From Candidatus Babelota bacterium (lineage in GTDB: Bacteria > Babelota > Babeliae > Babelales > RVW-14): a stretch of DNA of 64,000 nt. Under the pieces are notes generated by a model, which was given only the letters and a program-made list of their open reading frames with translations, was not told the DNA's origin and did not search any database. Both the position numbers and the translations under genes were made by a program. Shown piece after piece: positions 1-8,126 of this stretch (position 1 is the stretch's first letter; each line of letters starts with the position of its first letter). The DNA is taken from positions 37,315-101,314 of the forward strand of contig JABCZU010000001.1 in NCBI GenBank assembly GCA_013289515.1. The letters are read 5' to 3'.

Positions 1-187
1 TGTAGACGTCAATATCGGGGAAGATTGACCCGAGTAGCGCGAAGCCAAGCCACATGACGTAGTAGCGCAGGCCGGTGGGGATTGTTGGTATGACCAGCGG
101 AAGCAGACCGTACAAGATTGTGTAGGTGGCCACGCCGCCGACTAAATGTACCTTGTATGATGGCATGGATGCCTCTTGAGCGCTCAT
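1..187 (-). CDS. YdjM-like / DUF457 membrane-bound metal-dependent hydrolase, N-terminal part (runs off window)
   Basis: Reverse complement reads MSAQEASMPSYKVHLVGGVATYTILYGLLPLVIPTIPTGLRYYVMWLGFALLGSIFPDIDVY; GSIFPDID motif plus TM segments. Confidence 0.6.
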   Translation of the reverse strand, partial: MSAQEASMPSYKVHLVGGVATYTILYGLLPLVIPTIPTGLRYYVMWLGFALLGSIFPDIDVY

Positions 188-323
188 GTCCTTCGACAAG
201 CTCAGGACGAGCGCTATTTTGTTGATCTACATTTTTATAGTTTATAAATTACAAGTTTATCCTAAACTCCCAAACTTTAAAATCGACTCACTCGGCGCTC
301 GTCCTGAGCCTGTCGAAGGATAC
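188..323. repeat. Inverted pair of repeat R1 (ccttcgacaagctcaggacgagcgc ... gcgctcgtcctgagcctgtcgaagga) around an AT-rich spacer
   Basis: Two complementary arms read directly; the same core recurs at 22784, 33655, 41195, 45342 and 60015. Confidence 0.85.
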
Positions 324-348
324 GGCGCCGTACCAGCGCTCGGGTTTG

Positions 349-1770
349 TCACAACATTTTGCGCAGCGTCGTCCCTGGGTAATAGAACCCTAATATCTTT
401 CGTATACTCCAACCGTTATGCACCAACGTCTTGCAGCCCCACTGGCAGACCCCGCGCTGGTGACCAAACCCCTTGCCGCTGATAACAACGCGGTCGCGTG
501 TCTTTTGCAGCGTGAAGGTGTGGCTCTTAATGCGATTGGTATACACCCGGTACAGATCTTTGCCGCTGATGATCGCTGATGTACCCTTTGATCCAACAAG
601 CTTTACCTTGTGTACAATGCCGGCCTTGTCGCGGTCAATAATTTGTATATCAATCAATGGTGATTTGAGATGCTTAATCTTCTTATGTATGTTCTCATTG
701 CGGCTTAACGTGGCAAGCAATGACGATGCAGAAACGTCTTCTTTCCAGCGATATGATGGGCATGACTGGCAGTAGATGCATGGCTGTGTGCGGCCTAAAT
801 ATGGCTTGCTCTTATCTTTAGTGCGCATGTTACCTGGAATAACGCCGCCGCAACAAATATCAAACTCTGTTAAAGCAACCTTGTCTTTGTAGGTAACGAT
901 AAGGTCGTGCGTATCCTCAATCGCCTGACGCAGGCGCTTACAGGTGTGCGTGCCGTTGTAGACCTGGTTAAAATTGGTATTTTTAATATCGTAGTACTCG
1001 TAACGTGAGCTATAACCTTGGGCATGCTTGATGTGAAATACGGCGTAGGTACGTGAAATGATTGCCTGAATTTTTTGCATCTCGAGTGGCCAGCTTGGGA
1101 GGCCTTCGCAGCGGACAACGGCATAGACGTAATCTTCAAGCGGCAGTGTGTTGGTGACAAGGAGAGCATTGGTTTTGGGATCAATGTGGATGGTGATTGT
1201 GCCCTGATAGGTAGCGCTGCCAAGCGTCAGTTTTTGGTGAGGGTCACGAATCTCAAGGTTGGTGCCCTTAATCGGATGATATTGTCCATCACGGCATTTT
1301 AAATATAATTTTTTGTTTTTACACAAAAGTTTGAGTTCTCCTTCCTGATAGACTGCAGTGACGTTTGAGCCTACCGGACTTTCCAGTACAAAGCCATGCC
1401 GTGATTTAATGATAAGCTTTGTCTCTTTGCTGGCGTCATGTTCCTCGAGTAATACACGAATTTTTTTGGGAGGCGGAATTGTAGGGGTTGATGCTTGCCC
1501 AACAACGTCTTGTGCTGGCTGTTTTGCTGCGTGGAAGTTAATGCCGGCATCAAAGGTGTGAAAGAAATGGTCCGCTGGATTTTGCTTAGTTGGTGAATGG
1601 GGCAAGGCTATGTTTTTTTTATTCTTCTTGGGAGAAGTAGCTTTTACTGAAGACTTAGCCTGTTCTTGTGGTCTGTGGCGTTTCTTTTTTGCTACCAAGA
1701 AGTTTGGCACTATAAGTGTTATGAGTAATGAGTACAGCATTAATTTTTTGATTGTCGTGGTGCTCATCAT
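349..1770 (-). CDS. SpoIID/LytB domain protein (secreted)
   Basis: N-terminal hydrophobic segment; LPLEDYVYAVVRCEGLPSWPLEMQKIQAIISRTYA and C-terminal GKGFGHQRGVCQWGCKTLVHNGWSIRKILGFYYPGTTL are SpoIID hallmarks. Confidence 0.88.
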   Translation of the reverse strand: MMSTTTIKKLMLYSLLITLIVPNFLVAKKKRHRPQEQAKSSVKATSPKKNKKNIALPHSPTKQNPADHFFHTFDAGINFHAAKQPAQDVVGQASTPTIPPPKKIRVLLEEHDASKETKLIIKSRHGFVLESPVGSNVTAVYQEGELKLLCKNKKLYLKCRDGQYHPIKGTNLEIRDPHQKLTLGSATYQGTITIHIDPKTNALLVTNTLPLEDYVYAVVRCEGLPSWPLEMQKIQAIISRTYAVFHIKHAQGYSSRYEYYDIKNTNFNQVYNGTHTCKRLRQAIEDTHDLIVTYKDKVALTEFDICCGGVIPGNMRTKDKSKPYLGRTQPCIYCQSCPSYRWKEDVSASSLLATLSRNENIHKKIKHLKSPLIDIQIIDRDKAGIVHKVKLVGSKGTSAIISGKDLYRVYTNRIKSHTFTLQKTRDRVVISGKGFGHQRGVCQWGCKTLVHNGWSIRKILGFYYPGTTLRKML

Positions 1771-1814
1771 TAATGTTGCTCTCCTGAGTTTTGTTAATCA
1801 CCAATCATTTTTTT

Positions 1815-1841
1815 GTCATCCTGAACTTGTTTCAGGATCCA
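1815..1841. repeat. Short palindromic repeat gtcatcctgaacttgtttcaggatcca
   Basis: TCCTGAAC/GTTTCAGGA arms; a second copy at 22771-22822 is interrupted by R1. Confidence 0.6.
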
Positions 1842-1882
1842 TTTCTGTATCCTATACCAATCCTCATGGTACTGCTTTTTTG

Positions 1883-2449
1883 CTATAGCCCGTAGTGTGA
1901 CAAAATTTTTGCAAAAGTGGTAGGTATTTTCTGCTTCTTATCAATGCCGTCATTAGCAAGTTGGTCTGCATGTACGTTTTTATGCCGCAGTACATGGGTG
2001 AATGAACAAGTAATGCCTTGCAAATGCTGGATAATAAAAGCTTGTAAGAGAGCAAGGACTTCATTCTTGACGCGATAGATGCCCTTCATCTGTTTGATTA
2101 ATAATTCTGAATCAGAAATAAAAGCGATTGACGAGTAGGCTACGCCGTCCTTTTCAGTGGCCTGCTTGACCAATAGTACAGCCAAGACAAGCGCCATATA
2201 CTCTGCCTGATTATTAGTTTTTTTGCCTAAATAAAAACCATGCTGAGCAAATGGTTTGCCATTAAAAAGCATATAAATGCCGGCGCCGGCAGGACCAGGG
2301 TTGCCGCGTGATGCGCCATCAAGATAAATGGTGAAAGAGTGCTTTGCTGCAAGAGCTGGTTTTTTTTCGTTACCAGCGGTCTTGCTTTTAGGTGACTTAG
2401 TTTCACTATGATCAGCGGCTATAGCAAAAAGGTTTTGTTGCTTTTCCAT
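1883..2449 (-). CDS. RNase HI-like / reverse transcriptase-like protein
   Basis: FTIYLDGASRGNPGPAGAGIYM...NNQAEYMALVLAV...SDSELLIKQMKGIYRVKN is the RNase H signature. Confidence 0.88.
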   Translation of the reverse strand: MEKQQNLFAIAADHSETKSPKSKTAGNEKKPALAAKHSFTIYLDGASRGNPGPAGAGIYMLFNGKPFAQHGFYLGKKTNNQAEYMALVLAVLLVKQATEKDGVAYSSIAFISDSELLIKQMKGIYRVKNEVLALLQAFIIQHLQGITCSFTHVLRHKNVHADQLANDGIDKKQKIPTTFAKILSHYGL

Positions 2450-2466
2450 GATACAATACTCTTAAA

Positions 2467-3201
2467 CTACGCTGCGGTGCTGGCGTTTTGTCCTGCCTGA
2501 TCATCATAATATAAAAACCGATAACAATTACGGCAGATGGTGAGTTCGCCTTGCTTAAGCTTAGACAGATCCTGAAAAGGGACTGCATAATAACAGGCAC
2601 TACAACTACCATGAACAGTGCTAACAATTGGGTCATTGACACTGTGACGCATGCGTTCGTATCGTGTTAACCATTCAGCAGGCACATCCTTTATGACGTT
2701 GATTCTGGTGGCAACGCTCTCTTGCAGAGCTGCCTCACATGAAGCAAGGGTTGTTTTTTTATGAGTGATATCGTTTTCAAGGCGCTGTGTTTGGTCCTCA
2801 TGCGTTTGCTTGGCAGTTTCGGTAGCACTTTTTAAAATTTCGATGTCATGCCACCATTGCATTAGGCGCTCTTCAAGCTCGTTGCGTTCGGTGTTGCAGC
2901 TATGAATCTCTTTTTCCAGGCCTTTGTAGATTTTTTGATCTTTTGCCGTTTCCAGCTGCTTGCGCTTGTGCTGCTCTTTATCTTTAAGCGTGTTGACCTG
3001 TAGTTCAGCAGCGTGAATTGCCTTTTGCTTATCAAGCAAGAGTGTCTTTTGTGCTGCGTAGGTCTTTGCCTGCTGTTCAAGGGCTTGAAGATCTTGCTGG
3101 ATAAGCTTACCAAGATCTTTGATCTCCTCGGCAAGCATAGTCGTTTTTTTGTCACAATCAACAAGATTTTTGAGTTGCTTCCAGAGTGATGTAGCAATCA
3201 T
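2467..3201 (-). CDS. Coiled-coil zinc-ribbon protein (C4-type, DUF164-like)
   Basis: Long coiled coil followed by CSACYY...ICRNCYRFLYY. Confidence 0.8.
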   Translation of the reverse strand: MIATSLWKQLKNLVDCDKKTTMLAEEIKDLGKLIQQDLQALEQQAKTYAAQKTLLLDKQKAIHAAELQVNTLKDKEQHKRKQLETAKDQKIYKGLEKEIHSCNTERNELEERLMQWWHDIEILKSATETAKQTHEDQTQRLENDITHKKTTLASCEAALQESVATRINVIKDVPAEWLTRYERMRHSVNDPIVSTVHGSCSACYYAVPFQDLSKLKQGELTICRNCYRFLYYDDQAGQNASTAA

Positions 3202-3450
3202 AAGAATACCTCTTGGTTAATGGAAGCTAGTGGGATAAGTCTGTCAATTTGCCCGGCTTCGTTTTTAACTACACCGAGGCAGTCTTCGCTAACTATCTTC
3301 ATCTACGGGTTGTGCCAAACAAGGCAAAGCCTGCAATGTGAAGACTGGCCGTGCCCTACTACGCTCTACGAGCTTCGAAGGGCATACTTCGCTTTGTTCT
3401 AACAATAGCCGTATTTTTATAAGGTTATATTCCTCAAAAGGTATGGCTTG

Positions 3451-3476
3451 CCATACGAAGCTTTAGCGAAGTATGG
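3451..3476 (-). repeat. R2 palindromic repeat at the 3' CCA of tRNA-Met(CAU)
   Basis: On the tRNA strand: CCATACTTCGCTAAAGCTTCGTATGG starting at the CCA. Confidence 0.8.
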
Positions 3477-3550
3477 TGGGCCCACCTGGACTTGAACCAG
3501 GGACCTTTCGGTTATGAGCCGATTGCTCTAACCAACTGAGCTATGGGCCC
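3474..3550 (-). tRNA. tRNA with CAU anticodon (Met or Ile2), CCA encoded
   Basis: GGGCCCAUAGCUCAGUUGGUUAGAGCAAUCGGCUCAUAACCGAAAGGUCCCUGGUUCAAGUCCAGGUGGGCCCACCA; full cloverleaf, anticodon loop CUCAUAA. Confidence 0.95.
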
Positions 3551-3609
3551 GCCCTCATAATCACATGATTAATACATGCGATTATGTTGTTAGTAGTTTA
3601 GAACATCTT

Positions 3610-4617
3610 TTAACGGTTGTGAAGCAAAAAATCCCGCAATCGACAAGAATAGCCAAACTCATTATCATACCAGGCAAAAACCTTGCCCATTGTTGGTGTA
3701 GATTGTGTTAGAAGACTGTCGACAACGCACGAGGCCGGATTGCCGGTAAAATCTGACGATACCAGCGGTAGATCGGTATATGTCATGATACCGGCCAGGG
3801 GTCCATGTGCTGCCTGTTGTAGAACATTGTTGATTGCCGCAACGCTTAATGGCTTTTGTGTTGTGAACGAAAAGTCGACCAACGAGACGCACGGCGTTGG
3901 GACGCGAATTGACACGGCATGCATACACGATGCAAGTTCTGGAAATAGCAAGCCAATAACCTTGCTGGCCCCTGTTTTGGTTGGAATCATGTTGAGTGCT
4001 GCGGCGCGTGCACGGCGCGGATCTTTGTGTTCAACATCAAGCAGTACTTGGTCGTTGGTATATGAGTGCATCGTAGTCATCAGGCCGTTAGTGATGATAA
4101 AATTTTCATGAAGCACTTTCACTAAGGGGGCAAAGCAGTTGGTGGTGCAGCTGCCTAGCGAGATGATATGGTCCTTATCGGCGTTGTACGTTGCATCGTT
4201 AACGCCTGGAATGATGGTAACACAGTCACCATCGGCTGGCGCAGTGATGAGCACCCGTTTGGCGCCAGCGGCCAGGTGCTGCTGAGCTTTAGCAGGATCG
4301 GTAAATGTACCGGATGCTTCCACAACCCAATCAATGTTGAATTGTTGCCAGTTGCAGGCCGATGGATCAGCTTCATGCAGCAGTGCTATTGTATGGTCAC
4401 CTACGGTAAGCGTGGTATCAGTGGCTTTAACCGGCAGCGGGAAGGCGCCCATGATTGAATCGTAGGCAAACAAAAGATCAAGATTGCACACCGGCTTGGG
4501 GCCCACGTTGATGGCGACAACGTTCAGCTGTTTGCGCGCCTCTGAGTCTAAAAGAACAGTGCGTAAAAAGGTTCGGCCAATGCGGCCAAAGCCGTTGATG
4601 GCGATTGTTAAAGACAT
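3610..4617 (-). CDS. gap: Glyceraldehyde-3-phosphate dehydrogenase (type I)
   Basis: AINGFGRIGRTFLRTVL, SLGSCTTNCFAPLVKVLHE, AAALNMIPTKTGASKVIGLLFPEL, WYDNEFGYSCRL. Confidence 0.95.
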   Translation of the reverse strand: MSLTIAINGFGRIGRTFLRTVLLDSEARKQLNVVAINVGPKPVCNLDLLFAYDSIMGAFPLPVKATDTTLTVGDHTIALLHEADPSACNWQQFNIDWVVEASGTFTDPAKAQQHLAAGAKRVLITAPADGDCVTIIPGVNDATYNADKDHIISLGSCTTNCFAPLVKVLHENFIITNGLMTTMHSYTNDQVLLDVEHKDPRRARAAALNMIPTKTGASKVIGLLFPELASCMHAVSIRVPTPCVSLVDFSFTTQKPLSVAAINNVLQQAAHGPLAGIMTYTDLPLVSSDFTGNPASCVVDSLLTQSTPTMGKVFAWYDNEFGYSCRLRDFLLHNR

Positions 4618-4630
4618 GGCGTTTTCTCCT

Positions 4631-6394
4631 TTATTCTAATTTTTCACCCCATAATGTCCAAATCATAGGCAACCCTTTAGCATAATCATATGCGGTCTTA
4701 TCGATATCATCTTTAATGGCATCGTCGGCTCCAATGCTAACCAATAGCTTAATCATTTCAAGGTGTATTGGACCTTGGGAAAAATCACGAGTTTTTTGTA
4801 AATTATGCACTGCACATTGAACAGCGAGGTGTAACGCCGTATGACCAGGGGCCAGATGGAAGCTTCCATTATTATTTACTCTAAAAAGACCATCCGACGA
4901 TCGCTCATTCAGCGCTATATCGTACCCTTTGCGTGCCGCCTTAATAAATGGCGCCAGGCCCTTTGATTGTCCACCATGCGCCTTTATTATCGCATGATGC
5001 AATGGTGTGTGCCCATTAGTATTTTTTGTATAAAATAGTGGTGATTGTGGCCCGGCCACTTCAATCATGCGTTCGATGAGTACTGCCCAAGCTGACGCAC
5101 AATCTTCATTTTCTGGATGCCAATCAACTGCGTTATGAAGGGGCGTATTGCCATGGCCATCTGGGATAGTAAGATCAATTGCGGCGCCATCTTGTATGGC
5201 ATTAAGGAGGAGGTTAAGAACATCAAACATCTTTTGTTGATCTTCACGATCATGCCCAAAACCCATTTGGTTGATCAGCATACTGAGTACGGTACGGTTG
5301 CTGAGATCTTGGGCATTGAGATTAATCTCAGGCCGATCTTTGGCAACCTCAATAAACACTTTGATTTTCTCAAGATCGCCCTTAAGACATGCTGCTAAAA
5401 ATGGTGATAGTCCACCAGGGACCTGCCCCTTATCATTTGCATAGCCATTGGGCCACTCAGCCTCTTCGAGGTGCTTGCGTAGTTTTTGGGGTGAAATATA
5501 CTCGGACTCAATATCCTTGTAGAGCTGTGGGGCAAACTCTTGGGCGCCGGTTATTGTGGTGTCCTGCAATCTAAGGGCACCTACGATACTTTCAATCTCG
5601 CTGATCACATTGGACAACCGACGACTACCAAAGGGAGCACACGCTGTATGCAATACCGTATTGCCTTGCTGATCGCGCCTATTGAGAAGTTGTTTTTGAG
5701 CACTGGCACGATCAAGGCTATCGCCAGTTTTTTTGAGGAATTTCTTTGTTGCAGCATCAAGTGCCATGATAAAAAACTCTTCCCCACCCGCATCAAGTTC
5801 GCTTATAAAAAGTATCGCCATGTGCAAGGGGGTTGTTGTACCTTTTGGCACCAGATGATGGTTATCTGCGATGGTTATGAAATTCAGCAGCGAGAGTTGT
5901 TTTTGTAGGCGTTTAATTTCACGCGACCATGAATCCGGCTGATATCTTTCACGTGTGCAACAACTCCAATTAGAGATACGACATTCACGCACTTGATGCG
6001 CGATCTTTTTGCTCCAGTATTCCCATCGTGAGAGTGTTAACGGCTTATAATCCAAAAAGATCATAGCGCGCATTTTTTTTGAGACTAACAATAGGGGCAG
6101 ATAGTTTTGATATGCTGTTTTTAGGTTACTATGCGTCACGGAGATATCATCAAGATCCCAGTCAAAGCCAACCAGATACTGCAAGATTAAATAGGTAACA
6201 TCTTTGTTGGCGTCCAAGTCAAAAAGCTTAACTGTTCTGCTTTCTGGCATACATTCGTCATTTGGAACAAAATCATACATGGCGCCATGCAAAGTCGGGA
6301 CGCAGATGAGTGCGATGATCGCAAGACACCTTGTTAAAAATTTAAAGCTATGCACAGTGTTCCTTTCTATTCGACTACTGCAAAGTTTACTCAA
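4631..6394 (-). CDS. Secreted ankyrin-repeat protein with F-box-like N-terminal segment
   Basis: Signal-peptide-like N-terminus; DVTYLILQYLVG...YLPLLLVSKKMRAMI; ankyrin units such as DGHGNTPLHNAV, NGHTPLHHAI, PGHTALHLAV. Confidence 0.8.
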   Translation of the reverse strand: MSKLCSSRIERNTVHSFKFLTRCLAIIALICVPTLHGAMYDFVPNDECMPESRTVKLFDLDANKDVTYLILQYLVGFDWDLDDISVTHSNLKTAYQNYLPLLLVSKKMRAMIFLDYKPLTLSRWEYWSKKIAHQVRECRISNWSCCTRERYQPDSWSREIKRLQKQLSLLNFITIADNHHLVPKGTTTPLHMAILFISELDAGGEEFFIMALDAATKKFLKKTGDSLDRASAQKQLLNRRDQQGNTVLHTACAPFGSRRLSNVISEIESIVGALRLQDTTITGAQEFAPQLYKDIESEYISPQKLRKHLEEAEWPNGYANDKGQVPGGLSPFLAACLKGDLEKIKVFIEVAKDRPEINLNAQDLSNRTVLSMLINQMGFGHDREDQQKMFDVLNLLLNAIQDGAAIDLTIPDGHGNTPLHNAVDWHPENEDCASAWAVLIERMIEVAGPQSPLFYTKNTNGHTPLHHAIIKAHGGQSKGLAPFIKAARKGYDIALNERSSDGLFRVNNNGSFHLAPGHTALHLAVQCAVHNLQKTRDFSQGPIHLEMIKLLVSIGADDAIKDDIDKTAYDYAKGLPMIWTLWGEKLE

Positions 6395-6532
6395 AAAATT
6401 TTACACAAAGATAGTAAAAGATAGCAAAGATGGATAGAAACGCATATTAAAATACATTGAGCAAAGCCAAGCTCTTCTGCTAAACTAACTGTACATGGTT
6501 ATACGTTAGTATTAAAAAAGGGATCTCTGGCT

Positions 6533-8110
6533 ATGAATAATCAACCAAAGCAATTGGGACTTAACGTCAGTATTTTCGAAAATTTTATTGAAAACAATCG
6601 TGTTTATATTGATAAGACTAAAATTATATATGATCTCATAACGGCGCGAAATAGCGCACACTTTTATTTCGTGTCCCGCCCACGTCGCTTTGGCAAATCA
6701 CTTTTTATTTCAACACTCAAAGAGCTTTTTGCTGGTAAAAAAGAGCTATTCAATGAGTACTGGATTGGCACACATAGTAATTATACGTGGCCCGAGCATC
6801 CTGTGATTCACCTAGACTTTGGGGGCATTGCACATGCAAATGCAGAAGAATTTAAAAAAGATCTCGGAAGTGAACTAGATAGAATTGCGCGAATTTACGG
6901 AATATCCATCACACAAGAAGAGACTCCAGAAAGAAAATTAACTATCTTGGTAGAACAACTACGTCAGCAAAATACCGTTGTCCTGCTTATCGATGAATAC
7001 GACAAACCATTAGTTGACCATATTGCAAATCTCCCAATCGCAGAGGCAAATAGAAAGGTACTCAGTAGTTTTTATACAACGGTCAAAAAGTTAGAAGCTA
7101 ATTGGCGCGCTATTTTTATCACGGGCGTAAGCAAGTTTACAAAAACATCGTTGTTTTCTGGGCTCAATAATCTTGATGAACTTTCTTTAAGTCCCATTGC
7201 CGCAGAATTGTTTGGCTACACACACGAGGAACTTGTCACGTATCTTAGCCCTCAGATACAGGAAGCTGCTGACCATTTGAATAAAACAAAGCAAGAGATG
7301 CTTGATGATATGAAAACATGGTACGATGGTTATCGATTTTGTGAGGACATGCAGAAAGCACAAATGTATAACCCTCTTTCGGTTACCAAATGCTTAGAAA
7401 GCAAAAAATTCTCTAATGTATGGTTCAATACGGGCTCTCCAAGTTTTTTGATTCCTCTTTTACAACTAAATGGTACAAGTCTTGCAATGCCTGATGTTAT
7501 CCAAGCGACAATAAATAGTTTTGATGCCTTTGATATCAATAACATCCCACTCATAACGATCTTACTGCAAACCGGCTATCTTACTATTGTTGATTATGAC
7601 CCTTCAACTGAGCTGTTTACGTTGGATTATCCAAACCGAGAAGTGCGCGAGTCCTTTAAAAAATACCTCATGCTTGCCTTTTCTTATGCCTCAGCTGAAA
7701 CGCTTGAAATGTCACTGGTGCGTATGAGAAGTGCGCTCATATTCAAAGATTTTGAAGAGTTTGTACTTGCCGTAAAAAGCCTCTTCGCAAGCATCCCCTA
7801 CAACCTACACATTCCCCATGAGAGCTATTATCACTCTCTCTTTCACCTCATGTTTGACATGTTGGGCATGAGGCCTCAATCAGAGGTTGCATCAAGCCGT
7901 GGTCGTAGTGATCTTGTCCTTGAAACCGCAAAGAATATACTAGTTTTTGAATTGAAATTTAATAAAACCGCTCAAGAAGCTTTAGACCAGATTATTGCAA
8001 AACGTTATCATGAGAAGTATATGCATAAGGGCAAAGAGATCGTGTTGATTGGCCTTAACTTTGCTTTTAGTGATAAGGCGTTAGCGCTTGAATGGCTGCA
8101 ACGTTCCTGA
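6533..8110 (+). CDS. AAA-ATPase-like protein with PD-(D/E)XK nuclease-like C-terminus (DUF1703-type)
   Basis: GLNVSIFENFIENNRVYIDKTKII..FVSRPRRFGKSLFISTL (Walker A-like), LLIDEYDKPLVD, C-terminal GRSDLVLETAKNILVFELKFNK. Confidence 0.88.
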   Translation: MNNQPKQLGLNVSIFENFIENNRVYIDKTKIIYDLITARNSAHFYFVSRPRRFGKSLFISTLKELFAGKKELFNEYWIGTHSNYTWPEHPVIHLDFGGIAHANAEEFKKDLGSELDRIARIYGISITQEETPERKLTILVEQLRQQNTVVLLIDEYDKPLVDHIANLPIAEANRKVLSSFYTTVKKLEANWRAIFITGVSKFTKTSLFSGLNNLDELSLSPIAAELFGYTHEELVTYLSPQIQEAADHLNKTKQEMLDDMKTWYDGYRFCEDMQKAQMYNPLSVTKCLESKKFSNVWFNTGSPSFLIPLLQLNGTSLAMPDVIQATINSFDAFDINNIPLITILLQTGYLTIVDYDPSTELFTLDYPNREVRESFKKYLMLAFSYASAETLEMSLVRMRSALIFKDFEEFVLAVKSLFASIPYNLHIPHESYYHSLFHLMFDMLGMRPQSEVASSRGRSDLVLETAKNILVFELKFNKTAQEALDQIIAKRYHEKYMHKGKEIVLIGLNFAFSDKALALEWLQRS

Positions 8111-8126
8111 ATACGTGCTACTCTCC

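Noticed and set aside
186-482. 98-aa ORF containing FDKLRTS and PEPVEG
   Set aside because: Translation of R1 arms; overlaps the spoIID-like gene in antisense.
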